A stretch of DNA of 64,000 bases from Streptococcus sanguinis (GCF_003943735.1 NZ_RJMV01000001.1:43551-107550); one strand, 5' to 3'; shown: positions 23,563 through 31,508, numbered from the stretch's first letter. Notes: generated by a model not told the origin, from the letters alone. Translations and numbers: made by a program.

Positions 23563-23593
23563 TCAGGTCGTACCATCTACTAAAGGAGAAAGA

Positions 23594-24553
23594 ATGCAAA
23601 CTTACTACAAAGCCATTAACTGGAACGCTATCGAAGATGTCATCGATAAGTCCACCTGGGAAAAACTGACTGAGCAATTTTGGCTGGATACGCGGATTCC
23701 CTTATCCAATGACCTGGATGACTGGAGAAAGCTGTCCCACAAGGAAAAAGACCTAGTCGGCAAGGTCTTCGGTGGCCTGACCCTGCTGGATACCCTCCAG
23801 TCTGAGTCTGGTGTGGATGCCCTGCGCAAGGATGTCCGCACAGCCCACGAAGAAGCTGTCTTCAACAACATCCAATTTATGGAGTCCGTTCACGCCAAGT
23901 CCTACTCTTCTATCTTTTCTACGCTCAACACCAAGTCAGAAATCGATGAAATCTTTGACTGGACCAACACCAATCCATACCTGCAAAAGAAAGCTGAGAT
24001 TATCAATGAGATTTACCTGAACGGTACAGCTCTGGAAAAGAAAATAGCCAGCGTTTTCTTGGAAACCTTCCTCTTCTACTCTGGTTTCTTCACTCCGCTC
24101 TACTATCTGGGTAATAACAAACTGGCCAACGTTGCTGAAATTATCAAGCTGATTATCCGTGACGAGTCTGTCCATGGAACCTATATCGGCTACAAGTTCC
24201 AGCTAGCCTTTAACGAGCTGCCAGAAGACGAGCAAGAAAAACTCAAAGAATGGATGTACGACCTGCTCTACACCCTCTATGAAAATGAAGAAGGCTACAC
24301 TGAAAGCCTCTATGACACAGTCGGCTGGACTGAAGAAGTCAAGACCTTCCTGCGCTACAATGCCAACAAGGCTCTGATGAATCTAGGGCAAGATCCGCTC
24401 TTCCCTGACTCAGCAGACGATGTCAATCCTATCGTCATGAACGGTATCTCAACCGGTACTTCCAACCATGACTTCTTCTCCCAAGTGGGTAACGGCTACC
24501 TGCTAGGCGAAGTTGAAGCCATGCAGGATGACGACTATAATTACGGTTTATAA
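23594..24553 (+). CDS. nrdF: Class Ib ribonucleoside-diphosphate reductase, beta subunit
   Basis: Radical-generating subunit with a dinuclear metal site. The 319-residue protein has the LQSESGVDALRKDVRTAHEE type start of the four-helix metal site, NIQFMESVHAKSYS and IIRDESVHGTYIGYK, which supply Glu and His ligands. Last gene of the operon, followed by a very strong terminator. Confidence 0.97.
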   Translation: MQTYYKAINWNAIEDVIDKSTWEKLTEQFWLDTRIPLSNDLDDWRKLSHKEKDLVGKVFGGLTLLDTLQSESGVDALRKDVRTAHEEAVFNNIQFMESVHAKSYSSIFSTLNTKSEIDEIFDWTNTNPYLQKKAEIINEIYLNGTALEKKIASVFLETFLFYSGFFTPLYYLGNNKLANVAEIIKLIIRDESVHGTYIGYKFQLAFNELPEDEQEKLKEWMYDLLYTLYENEEGYTESLYDTVGWTEEVKTFLRYNANKALMNLGQDPLFPDSADDVNPIVMNGISTGTSNHDFFSQVGNGYLLGEVEAMQDDDYNYGL

Positions 24554-24555
24554 GA

Positions 24556-24598
24556 CAAAGACCCCCTCTTTCCAAAATACGGAAAGAGGGGGTCTTTG
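24556..24598. terminator. Strong bidirectional terminator after nrdF
   Basis: An 18-bp perfect stem (24556-24573 with 24581-24598) around a 7-nt loop lies directly after the nrdF stop and just before the stop of the convergent gene at 24612. Confidence 0.9.
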
Positions 24599-24611
24599 AC
24601 TGACTATTAAT

Positions 24612-24917
24612 CTATTGACTATCATAGATATATTCTTCCAGATGTTCTGCGACTGTAATCTCAACTCCAACATCAGATGTTAGATAAATCACGGTACAGT
24701 CATGAGCTGGGACAATAGGAAATAAAAAGGGCTTCATATTTTGATAAATTCTATACATCCGCCTTTGACTCGTTGGATTTTCAAGATAAAGCTTGCTGTC
24801 ACCACCAGAAAAGTCAGCTGGCAGAAGGGCATAATAAGCTACCAAAGCTCCATTTTCATCCAATACTCTAGTCTTATTTAAATCCTCAGCTATTTTTTTC
24901 ATCATTAAAGTAGCCAT
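24612..24917 (-). CDS. Hypothetical protein, 101 residues
   Basis: Not recognised. A GGGAGG ribosome binding site 5-6 nt before the first ATG supports the start at 24917. The protein is soluble in appearance, has no signal peptide or membrane span, and shows no motif I can name. It lies downstream of the lipoprotein gene in the same direction, separated by a hairpin, and is convergent with nrdF. Confidence 0.7.
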   Translation of the reverse strand: MATLMMKKIAEDLNKTRVLDENGALVAYYALLPADFSGGDSKLYLENPTSQRRMYRIYQNMKPFLFPIVPAHDCTVIYLTSDVGVEITVAEHLEEYIYDSQ

Positions 24918-24952
24918 CTTTTCCTCCCTTCATGTTTTTTATCCAAATAAAG

Positions 24953-24983
24953 GTGGAGCTAGGAACATCATCCCTAACTCCAC
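24953..24983 (-). terminator. Terminator after the DUF6287-like lipoprotein gene
   Basis: GTGGAGCTAGG and CCTAACTCCAC pair with one wobble around a 9-nt loop; on the minus strand CTTTATTT follows. It may let some transcription through to the gene at 24612-24917. Confidence 0.65.
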
Positions 24984-24994
24984 TTATGCAGTCA

Positions 24995-25609
24995 CTAATT
25001 AGATACGCGATAATACGGATGCTGGGAAGCAGTGATAGCATCTTGTCCAACTCGAATCTGTGCTTTAGGATTCTCGTTTCCAGTATCAGGCAAAACAGCT
25101 CCTTCTGGAATTACTAAAAAGGTTGCGCTACTGCTACCAGCAGTATAAGCAAGAGTAGATACATAACTACCATCGCTTACTTGACCTTTTAGTAAAGTAT
25201 AATCGCTGGATTCTTTTCCATTCAGAGTATGAGAAACGACCCCTTGATTATTCAATACTATCGCATCCCCCAAATCATTTTGCCAAGTACCGGCTACAGT
25301 CGAAAAATCTCCTGCTGCCAAAGCATTGACATCGATACCCGCTGCTGGAGTGGCTGGGTCTTTCGTGTCAGACTTTGTTTCATTTTTAGGCTGAGCTTCA
25401 GAAGATACTGACGCTGCATCAGTTTCATCTGGGCTAGCTGATGGAACAGCTTTCGCTTCAGACTTAGAATCTGATTTAGAAGTTTGAACTGTTTGGCTAG
25501 AGCTACTACTTTGAGATGTTTGCTTGTCCTGCTGTTTACTGCAAGCACCAAGCAAGATAATGGAAGAAGTGAGTGCAGTCGCAAGAAACATTAATTTTGC
25601 GTTTTTCAT
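24995..25609 (-). CDS. Surface lipoprotein with DUF6287-like domain
   Basis: 204 residues. The signal peptide ends in the lipobox LLGAC (Cys at about 23), so it should be lipid-anchored outside the membrane. Residues 25-95 are a Ser/Thr/Lys/Asp-rich linker. The C-terminal part begins DVNALAAGDFSTVAGTWQND, the pattern I associate with DUF6287 of streptococcal lipoproteins; the assignment is from memory. A minus-strand extended -10 (TGT TATAAT, 25636-25641) lies upstream. Function unknown. Confidence 0.8.
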   Translation of the reverse strand: MKNAKLMFLATALTSSIILLGACSKQQDKQTSQSSSSSQTVQTSKSDSKSEAKAVPSASPDETDAASVSSEAQPKNETKSDTKDPATPAAGIDVNALAAGDFSTVAGTWQNDLGDAIVLNNQGVVSHTLNGKESSDYTLLKGQVSDGSYVSTLAYTAGSSSATFLVIPEGAVLPDTGNENPKAQIRVGQDAITASQHPYYRVSN

Positions 25610-25662
25610 AAAAGGACCTCCTTTAGGTTTGCCTAATTATAACACGAAAGATTTTGCCAAAA

Positions 25663-25680
25663 CAGGACATCCATGTCCTG
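25663..25680 (-). terminator. Compact terminator of the XRE regulator gene
   Basis: CAGGACAT and ATGTCCTG are perfect 8-bp arms around CC, immediately beyond the stop codon and followed by TTTT on the minus strand. It also overlaps the promoter area of the lipoprotein gene. Confidence 0.6.
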
Positions 25681-26616
25681 CTAGCCTTGATGATAGAGCC
25701 GAAGTTCTTTATTCCATTCCTCAGCCATTTTTTTAGATAGGAAAGTATGACCTAACAATTTTGCCAGCGTCAGTCCCTCTTCATAGTATTGTTGTGCCTT
25801 TTTCTCGTCCTTGTGTACAAAAAGCTCATATTCTCCCTCTAACATTCTTATCAGCGGTTTCTTTTGATAGTCCTCTGTCAATTCCATAATTACATTAAGT
25901 TTGTTGAGTGTATCTTTTGTATAAATGAACTCTTTTCGCTCGCACTCAATACCTGGGATTGTCAGTAAAGCATCCCGCATGAGAAAGAGATATTCATTTG
26001 GAATATAGTCAACTGACTGCAGTAATCGCTGAGCGATTCTTGCATATAATTCCTTATCAAACTTAGCTGACCTAATCTCCTCTTCATCTCCCACATAGAT
26101 CTGATAGAGCTGAATATAGAGCAAATCATTTACATCATAATGCTTTTTACTCTGTAAATCATCCAAATGTTGGGCAAAGAGAGTCATTCCATATTTCTGG
26201 AAATTCTCAGAAGTATAGGTATAAATCTTTGACTGCAAAATAACCATTATATTCTGCTCAGCTTCTGGCAAATCATCATAATAAACTTCAAAGATCTCAT
26301 CTATGATATGCTCCAATTCAGATAAGACTTCGGGATTGCCATAAGTGGTCGTCCGAATCAGCTTATACTTCAAACGCTGGTAATCAGCAGGTAGAGCTAC
26401 ATCTTCTTTTTTGTTTCCTATCAAGGTTGCCAAATCGACCTCTAGACAGGAAGCCAGATATTCTAAAGTAGAGAGAGTCGGCTGGGAAATGCCTGACTCC
26501 AAACGCGTTAACTGCCGTATAGAAAGCTTTGACTCATCACCACACAGATGTTCCTTAGTCCAGCCCTTATTTAATCGAAGCTGTTTCAAATGCTGTCCAA
26601 ATTCTTTTCCTTGCAT
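25681..26616 (-). CDS. XRE-family regulator with helical (TPR-like) C-terminus, PlcR/Rgg-like
   Basis: Probable transcription regulator of the RRNPP type. The 311-residue protein has an N-terminal HTH (about residues 5-60, with the SIRQLTRLESGISQPTLSTL recognition part) followed by about 240 residues of helical repeats like those that bind signalling peptides in PlcR or TprA. The start is taken at ATG 26616 because a GGGAGGGG ribosome binding site lies 8 nt before it; the longer frame would start inside that site. It lies upstream of the lipoprotein gene. I did not find a convincing peptide pheromone gene beside it. Confidence 0.8.
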   Translation of the reverse strand: MQGKEFGQHLKQLRLNKGWTKEHLCGDESKLSIRQLTRLESGISQPTLSTLEYLASCLEVDLATLIGNKKEDVALPADYQRLKYKLIRTTTYGNPEVLSELEHIIDEIFEVYYDDLPEAEQNIMVILQSKIYTYTSENFQKYGMTLFAQHLDDLQSKKHYDVNDLLYIQLYQIYVGDEEEIRSAKFDKELYARIAQRLLQSVDYIPNEYLFLMRDALLTIPGIECERKEFIYTKDTLNKLNVIMELTEDYQKKPLIRMLEGEYELFVHKDEKKAQQYYEEGLTLAKLLGHTFLSKKMAEEWNKELRLYHQG

Positions 26617-26680
26617 CGCCAATTCCCCTCCCAAATAAATCAGGAAACTTTTGATTATGTTATCATGTTATTCTAGATTT

Positions 26681-26686
26681 ATTATA
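26681..26686 (-). promoter_or_regulatory. -10 box of the XRE regulator gene
   Basis: Perfect TATAAT preceded by TGC (extended -10) on the minus strand, about 65 nt before the start; no good -35 box. Confidence 0.5.
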
Positions 26687-26725
26687 GCATAACTGGAGAG
26701 ATTTTACTAATAAAATTCCAAAAAG

Positions 26726-26874
26726 ATTACTTCCTTTTCTCAGTGATGAAATCTACCTAACTGATGCAACAGTTAGGTAGAGCGGAGCTATTGAGACCTT
26801 AGGCTCAATAGCTAGTCATGGAACTCTGCAGGAGGTCGCTGACGTCCGCCATCACTTGAGAAAAGGATGTAAAT
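26726..26874. repeat. 149-bp multi-hairpin palindromic element
   Basis: The ends are inverted repeats (26726-26748 and 26850-26874) sharing CCTTTTCTCA then GTGATG with a one-base indel. Inside are three hairpins: perfect 11-bp arms 26753-26763/26770-26780, perfect 10-bp arms 26786-26795/26804-26813, and a 7-bp stem with one mismatch at 26831-26847. It has no ORF. The architecture resembles a MITE-like or BOX-like repeat, or a structured RNA, lying in the gap between the XRE regulator and the dagK terminator. Confidence 0.75.
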
Positions 26875-26901
26875 CTAAAAATTAGTATATTACAAGTATT
26901 A

Positions 26902-26933
26902 AAGGACCCCAAACTTAAAAGTTTGGAGTCCTT
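26902..26933 (-). terminator. Terminator of the diacylglycerol kinase gene
   Basis: Long stem AAGGAC-CCCAAACTT with AAGTTTGG-A-GTCCTT, one mismatch; the flanking T tract is poor on both strands. Confidence 0.6.
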
Positions 26934-26970
26934 CTACCATATTCTTTTTTTTAAACCTAAACACAAAAAA

Positions 26971-27858
26971 CTAGCAATACACATTCAAATGAGATGGCAG
27001 GACACGAATCGTCACTGGCAATTGGTCGCCCTCATCTCCGTCAACGTTGACACTAAGCTCAGCATCAGCATCAGCCAACTCAACTGTGATTTCCTTAAAG
27101 GTCAAGTACTCGATATTATCACTTTCTTCTCCATTGCCAGAAATCAAATCCGGCACAGAAACCAAGGTGTCCAAGAGATTTTTATCCTTAAGGTACAAGA
27201 GATGCAGCAAGCCGTCATTGACAGTAGCTTCAGGGAGAATGCTCTCGAAACCTCCGATTGAGTTGGTAGAGCCAATCAAGAGTGTGCTGCTCTTTATTGT
27301 ACGCTCTTCTCCATCAATGTTCAAGTGAAATTCGTAAAAACTAGTATCCATCAACTGCTTGAAGCCAGAGATAAAGTAGGCAAACTTACCCCACTTGGTC
27401 TTGTCTTCAGAATCTACATTGTTAATCGACTCAGGAATAGTTCCAATGGCAACCACATTCATAAAGTACTGGTCATTAATCTTGCCGATATCAAGTGGCT
27501 TGACTTTGTTGATATCGAGATTCTGGATGGCTTCTTCAGCGTCTAGGGGAATGCCGAGAGCACGCGCCAAGTCATTGACCGTACCAAGCGGAAAGAAACC
27601 AAAGGTCGGACGATAGTCTAGTTCAGCCAGGCCGCTGATTCCTTCATTAACCGTTCCATCGCCACCCATGACAAAGACGCTATCATAATGGTCTTCTGCC
27701 GCTTGCTTAGCAAAAGCTGCTGCGTCTCCGCCTTTTTCAGTATGCTTAACCACTACCTCATCGAAACATTCTGCCAGCTTTTCTCTTGCCAAGTCTTCAT
27801 AGGACTTGGCTTTTTCTCCTCCCGAGCTAGGGTTGACAATTAATAGGACTTTAGACAT
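26971..27858 (-). CDS. Diacylglycerol/lipid kinase family protein
   Basis: Phosphorylates diacylglycerol or a related lipid; members recycle diacylglycerol released by lipoteichoic acid synthesis. The start is placed at MSKVLLIVNPSSGG (27858), which has an AGAGG ribosome binding site 7 nt upstream. The 295-residue protein has the N-terminal NPSSGG element and the catalytic-domain motif VMGGDGTVNEGISGL (near residue 65), followed by FPLGTVNDLARALGI. Predicted cytoplasmic. Substrate is inferred from family; dgkB is possible. Confidence 0.88.
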   Translation of the reverse strand: MSKVLLIVNPSSGGEKAKSYEDLAREKLAECFDEVVVKHTEKGGDAAAFAKQAAEDHYDSVFVMGGDGTVNEGISGLAELDYRPTFGFFPLGTVNDLARALGIPLDAEEAIQNLDINKVKPLDIGKINDQYFMNVVAIGTIPESINNVDSEDKTKWGKFAYFISGFKQLMDTSFYEFHLNIDGEERTIKSSTLLIGSTNSIGGFESILPEATVNDGLLHLLYLKDKNLLDTLVSVPDLISGNGEESDNIEYLTFKEITVELADADAELSVNVDGDEGDQLPVTIRVLPSHLNVYC

Positions 27859-27886
27859 AAGGAAACCTCTTTTCATTTGATAGCTC

Positions 27887-27915
27887 ATTATACCATCTGG
27901 AAAACACTTTCACAA
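27887..27915 (-). promoter_or_regulatory. Predicted promoter of the diacylglycerol kinase gene
   Basis: TTGTGA (27910-27915), 17-nt spacer, TATAAT (27887-27892) on the minus strand. Confidence 0.65.
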
Positions 27916-27986
27916 CTATTTGAAACTGCTGGCTTTCGAAAGACCAGAAAAGCAGCTTGGTATTTAAACTCAATTTTACAGAAAAA

Positions 27987-28026
27987 CACTTCTTGCGTTA
28001 GATTTTTCTGTCTAACTTTAGAAGTG
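27987..28026 (-). terminator. Terminator of the CPBP cassette
   Basis: Outer arms CACTTC/GAAGTG and inner arms GTTAGA/TCTAAC, followed on the minus strand by TTTTTC. It lies 24 nt past the last CPBP gene stop. Confidence 0.75.
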
Positions 28027-28049
28027 CTGTCTTATATTTCGTTTTTCTA

Positions 28050-28703
28050 TTAAAAGAAGACAATGAGAACAAAGGCAATGAGGTTATTGGCCAAATGTAG
28101 GCCCATTGAGTAGCGCAGGTCTTTCTTAGCTAGATAGCCTAAGCCAAAGATTGCTCCCAAGATGAAGTAGACCAGAAACTGGACTAGATTGCCCGGCATG
28201 TGCAGAAGAGAGAAAAAGCTGGCAGATACAGTTAAATAGAGCAGGATTTTCGCCAAGCTATTTTGGTCAGGAAAGAGAAACTTAGCCAAAAATCCTCGCG
28301 TCAGCAACTCCTCGAGAATAGGAGCAAAGATTACCATGTATAGGAAGGCAAAGGCTGGCTGCTGCTGAATCAACTGCACAGCAGCATTCTGATTGGCAGA
28401 AGATTCAATAGGAACGAGCTGCTGGAAGATGATAAAAGCAAGCAAGAGAACGCTGGGAAGCCAGATAGAGCTGGTCAGCTTGGTATTTTTGATTTCCAGT
28501 TTCAAATCTTTCTGGTACCATTTCCACATGGCAAAAGAATAGAGACTTGCAAGTATGACAAAAATCGGCAAAATCAATAGTTGAGAAGCTCCCCCTGTCA
28601 GAGAACCTATAGTGAAGACAACTATAGCCGAAAAGATATAGGAATAGGCCAAGAGGACAAGAATATAAAGGCCAAAATTAGTAAAGAAAGTTTTTAATTT
28701 CAT
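28050..28703 (-). CDS. CPBP-family intramembrane metalloprotease (second copy)
   Basis: 217-residue protein with about six membrane spans. The CPBP/Abi signature is present: EELLTRGFLAKFLF (near residue 130), a His in SLLHMPGN and a third site HLANNLIAF. Members cleave prenylated proteins in eukaryotes and act in bacteriocin maturation or self-immunity in streptococci and lactobacilli. Last gene of a cassette running from 31416; separated from the preceding CPBP gene by 21 nt. Confidence 0.85.
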   Translation of the reverse strand: MKLKTFFTNFGLYILVLLAYSYIFSAIVVFTIGSLTGGASQLLILPIFVILASLYSFAMWKWYQKDLKLEIKNTKLTSSIWLPSVLLLAFIIFQQLVPIESSANQNAAVQLIQQQPAFAFLYMVIFAPILEELLTRGFLAKFLFPDQNSLAKILLYLTVSASFFSLLHMPGNLVQFLVYFILGAIFGLGYLAKKDLRYSMGLHLANNLIAFVLIVFF

Positions 28704-28724
28704 AGTGACTCCTTATAGTTTGCT

Positions 28725-29426
28725 TTACTGAAACATAGCTAGCAGCAGTATTATAGCCATGGGGAGATTGTTCAGGATATGCACCAACATGGAATCTTTT
28801 ATATTCCCCCGACGAGCATAGGACAAATAAAGAACCAGTCCAAGTGCAAAATAAATTGGGAACTCAGTCAATTGGGTGATATGAGGCAGGGTGAAGACCA
28901 CAGAAGTCACAATAGCAGGCAAAACCTTTTGATTATTTTTGAAAAAGAAGGCAGTCCCAAAACCGCGGAAAATTAATTCTTCCATGATAGGAGCGATAAA
29001 AGCAATCGTTGCAACAAAGAGCAAGGCAAAGAAGATATGCTGCGAAGACATCATTCCCCCTAGCCCTTGTATGGCACTGTCATTACTGGTCTGGGAATTG
29101 CCGCTCAGGATGAGATTAAGATAAACACCAACAATAGCAGCCACTCTGGCAAGGAAAAAGAATAGAAAAGCAAAACCGATGTCCTTGCCAGACAGTTTAA
29201 ATTTTTTCTTTTCTTCAGGTACATGCTTTTGGTATCGCCGCCATAAGCTACGAAAAATAAGGAAAACTAAAACCAGATACAAGGCTACCAATAAGATTTC
29301 TGCATAAATAGGTAAACTCTTCCCGAGCCTTAAGAATAGCATCGGAGCAACATTTATAAGGAGGCTAAGAGCAATTAAGCCTATCCATTTTACAAGTCCT
29401 AAAGCAGTTGATTTGAAGTTGTTCAT
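28725..29426 (-). CDS. CPBP-family intramembrane metalloprotease (first copy)
   Basis: 233-residue membrane protein with the same three catalytic elements: EELIFRGFGTAFFF (near residue 152), TLPHITQ and HILNNLPMA. Its start overlaps the stop of the DUF3267-like gene by four bases, so the two are translationally coupled. Sequence divergence from the neighbouring CPBP protein indicates an old rather than recent duplication. Confidence 0.85.
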   Translation of the reverse strand: MNNFKSTALGLVKWIGLIALSLLINVAPMLFLRLGKSLPIYAEILLVALYLVLVFLIFRSLWRRYQKHVPEEKKKFKLSGKDIGFAFLFFFLARVAAIVGVYLNLILSGNSQTSNDSAIQGLGGMMSSQHIFFALLFVATIAFIAPIMEELIFRGFGTAFFFKNNQKVLPAIVTSVVFTLPHITQLTEFPIYFALGLVLYLSYARRGNIKDSMLVHILNNLPMAIILLLAMFQ

Positions 29427-29965
29427 TTTGTACTCTCCTTTTGATAAATATTAATACCGACCTCCGTATCCTCAACAGCGATTTCCCCTTTCTGCCGGAG
29501 AATAGCGGCAGCGAGGAAAAAATCCCCTGCACAGCCAGCTGCATGGAAGCTAGCAAGAACGATATAAGAAGCCGCAGTCAGAATATGCAAACCATAAATC
29601 AAGGTCAGGGCTAGGCTAATCAGAAAGAAAGGTGCCAGAATAATGACGAGCATTCTTTTCCGACTGTAACGACTGCCTGGGCTGGTCGCATAGGCCATGC
29701 CGCTCTTAAAACCAAACTTGACCTTGGTATTTTCATCCCCCAAGACCTTGAAGAAAAAGCCGTGGATCAGCTCATGAATGACCATTAGAACAAGGAGGTA
29801 GAATAAGTCAAAGAAATGAAAAACTTCGCTACCCTTGCCATACATCAGAATAGCAATCCAAGTAAAGAGGGCTAGAAAAGGGAAGATCAGCAGCACGGCC
29901 GTTATATTCAGAGCCAGAATGACCTTTTTATTATGGATAAAATCAAGTTCTTTCAGTAGTTTCAT
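29423..29965 (-). CDS. DUF3267-like membrane metallopeptidase
   Basis: 180-residue protein with four predicted membrane spans and the zinc-binding motif VIHELIHGFFF (near residue 64), followed by an FGFKSGMAYATSPG segment as in DUF3267 proteins. The cassette therefore encodes three different membrane proteins with metallopeptidase-like motifs. Substrate unknown. It lies 28 nt after the DUF3169-like gene. Confidence 0.8.
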   Translation of the reverse strand: MKLLKELDFIHNKKVILALNITAVLLIFPFLALFTWIAILMYGKGSEVFHFFDLFYLLVLMVIHELIHGFFFKVLGDENTKVKFGFKSGMAYATSPGSRYSRKRMLVIILAPFFLISLALTLIYGLHILTAASYIVLASFHAAGCAGDFFLAAAILRQKGEIAVEDTEVGINIYQKESTK

Positions 29966-29993
29966 AATTTCCGCCTTTCATCGGGAAATAAGC

Positions 29994-30758
29994 TTATTTG
30001 AAATATTTTCTTACCATTGGATAATACATAAGATTGATATAGATATGGATCACCACTAGGACGACAAAACCAGAAACGACATTGAGGGGTGTGAAAGTTC
30101 CCACTATCCCTAAAATAACATAGAGGGCTGGCAGAAGTCTCTGATTTACATTAAAGAGAATAAGATAGCACTGTTCATAATTGGCTTGCAGCTCTGATTC
30201 ATCATAAGAGAGCACAAATTCTTTTATTTCCTCAGTAGTCGGAAAGGCTGATAACTTATAGTGCCGTACCTTCTGAACTGTCTTTAAAAAGACAACTTGC
30301 AAAATAATATAAAGAAAGGCAATCGCATAATCTATAAGACTCCACTGAAGAGGGCTCTTATGATTAGTGATATTTCCAATAAAAACAACTCCAACTAAAA
30401 TCGTAAAAAGAACGATAGCACTGCTGATATTAAAGACAATAGTCGCATATTCCAGATTTTTAAAGGTTAGCCGGTACCATTCATAATTCTTATCCTCATC
30501 TGCTTCTTTTTCATAGGCTTCATTGTATTTACGAGTCCGATAAATCAAGAAAAAGACCAAAGGATAGAGGATGATAAGGCTGACCCTACCTAGCTGGCGC
30601 AGCAGTTGAACAGAAAAAATAGTCGACCAACTGATGTTTTTTAGCAGACCAGTTTCAGAAAACAAAATAGACAGACCACCTATTAAAGCTCCAGCTAGAA
30701 ATATAAGGACATTATATAAAACTCTTTTCTGTGTAGATATACGTTTTTGCTCTTTCAC
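29994..30758 (-). CDS. DUF3169-like membrane protein
   Basis: 254 residues, about six membrane spans arranged in three pairs and a charged central loop (residues 75-90). The ELQANYEQCYLILFNVNQRLLPALYV segment resembles DUF3169 proteins; this is remembered, not searched. It starts with GTG (30758), supported by a GGAG ribosome binding site 8 nt upstream, and that GTG overlaps the stop of the small ORF before it (GTGA). Such genes commonly sit next to small HTH regulators, as here. Confidence 0.7.
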   Translation of the reverse strand: MKEQKRISTQKRVLYNVLIFLAGALIGGLSILFSETGLLKNISWSTIFSVQLLRQLGRVSLIILYPLVFFLIYRTRKYNEAYEKEADEDKNYEWYRLTFKNLEYATIVFNISSAIVLFTILVGVVFIGNITNHKSPLQWSLIDYAIAFLYIILQVVFLKTVQKVRHYKLSAFPTTEEIKEFVLSYDESELQANYEQCYLILFNVNQRLLPALYVILGIVGTFTPLNVVSGFVVLVVIHIYINLMYYPMVRKYFK

Positions 30759-30859
30759 GACTTCTTCTCCTTTATTTTTTTACAATAGATGATACAAGAA
30801 TGCTGAGGCTGAAGGACTGTTTTAGCTCCTCTTGAAATGAATCTTAATCGGTTCTTCAT
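30755..30859 (-). CDS. Small ORF, 34 residues, coupled to both neighbours
   Basis: Starts MKNRLRFISRGAKTVLQ and ends KKIKEKKS; strongly basic (about ten Lys/Arg), two cysteines. Its ATG overlaps the HTH gene stop (ATGA) and its TGA overlaps the GTG of the next gene (GTGA). A perfect GGAGG ribosome binding site lies 7 nt before its ATG. These features argue that it is translated. Function unknown; it may be a leader used only for coupling. Confidence 0.55.
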   Translation of the reverse strand: MKNRLRFISRGAKTVLQPQHSCIIYCKKIKEKKS

Positions 30860-31065
30860 TCTGCTTCCTCCACTAGCCGAAAGATATTCTCAACATTTTC
30901 ATTGAAAATATGGGCAATCTTAAGGGCAATCACAATCGATGGGGTATATTCGCCTCTCTCTATAAGGCTGATTGTCTGCCTGGAAACACCGGCCAGCCTA
31001 GCCAGTTCTGTCTGGTTGAGACCGTCACGCGCCCTCAACTCCTTGAGTCGATTTCTTAATTTCAT
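30856..31065 (-). CDS. Small XRE-family HTH regulator
   Basis: 69 residues, a lone HTH domain: NRLKELRARDGLNQTELARL then GVSRQTISLIERGEYTPS, of the type that represses its own operon. It lies second in the cassette, 18 nt after the 110-residue gene. Palindromic half-sites around the promoter at 31446-31508 are its likely operator. Confidence 0.9.
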   Translation of the reverse strand: MKLRNRLKELRARDGLNQTELARLAGVSRQTISLIERGEYTPSIVIALKIAHIFNENVENIFRLVEEAE

Positions 31066-31083
31066 TAAAATCCCCCACTTCTC

Positions 31084-31416
31084 CTAAAGCTCGATAGACC
31101 GAATGTCTTCAATACGAATCAGCTTGGTCTTGGTCTGACCTTTTTTATCTGTCATGCTCAGCTTGACCCATTCTTCATCCACATCCACTACCAGCCAGTT
31201 TACCAGCCAGTTATTGGTTCCAATTGACTCGCTCATAATTGTCGGCTTCTTTCCAATCATTTCTTTTAAAAATTGTGACATTGTTTTGTTCCCCTTTCTT
31301 TTTCTTTCTAAAGACTTTATCCGTCCCTGCATCCGCTTTAGCTTATTGGAAGAATCAATCCCAAAGATAAAAACCATAAAAGTCATCGGAAGCAAGAACC
31401 ATAAGAATGCATTCAT
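31084..31416 (-). CDS. Small membrane-anchored hypothetical protein
   Basis: 110 residues with one N-terminal membrane span (about 3-20), a basic coiled linker (25-45) and a C-terminal beta-rich part ending IRIEDIRSIEL. First gene of the HTH/CPBP cassette. Function not recognised. Confidence 0.75.
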   Translation of the reverse strand: MNAFLWFLLPMTFMVFIFGIDSSNKLKRMQGRIKSLERKRKGNKTMSQFLKEMIGKKPTIMSESIGTNNWLVNWLVVDVDEEWVKLSMTDKKGQTKTKLIRIEDIRSIEL

Positions 31417-31445
31417 AAGCGTCCCTCCATTTCCTGTTCAAAAGT

Positions 31446-31508
31446 ATTGTAACAGATTCTTTTCTTTTTGACAAGTATCTTTGTCAAAAAAATAATAATC
31501 ATTGTCAA
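31446..31508 (-). promoter_or_regulatory. Promoter and probable operator of the HTH/CPBP cassette
   Basis: Minus-strand TTGTCA (31469-31474) and TACAAT (31446-31451) with a 17-nt spacer. TTGACAA/TTGTCAA half-sites form an inverted pair at 31468-31487 covering the -35 box, and a further half-site lies at 31502-31508. The layout suggests autoregulation by the HTH protein. Confidence 0.6.
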
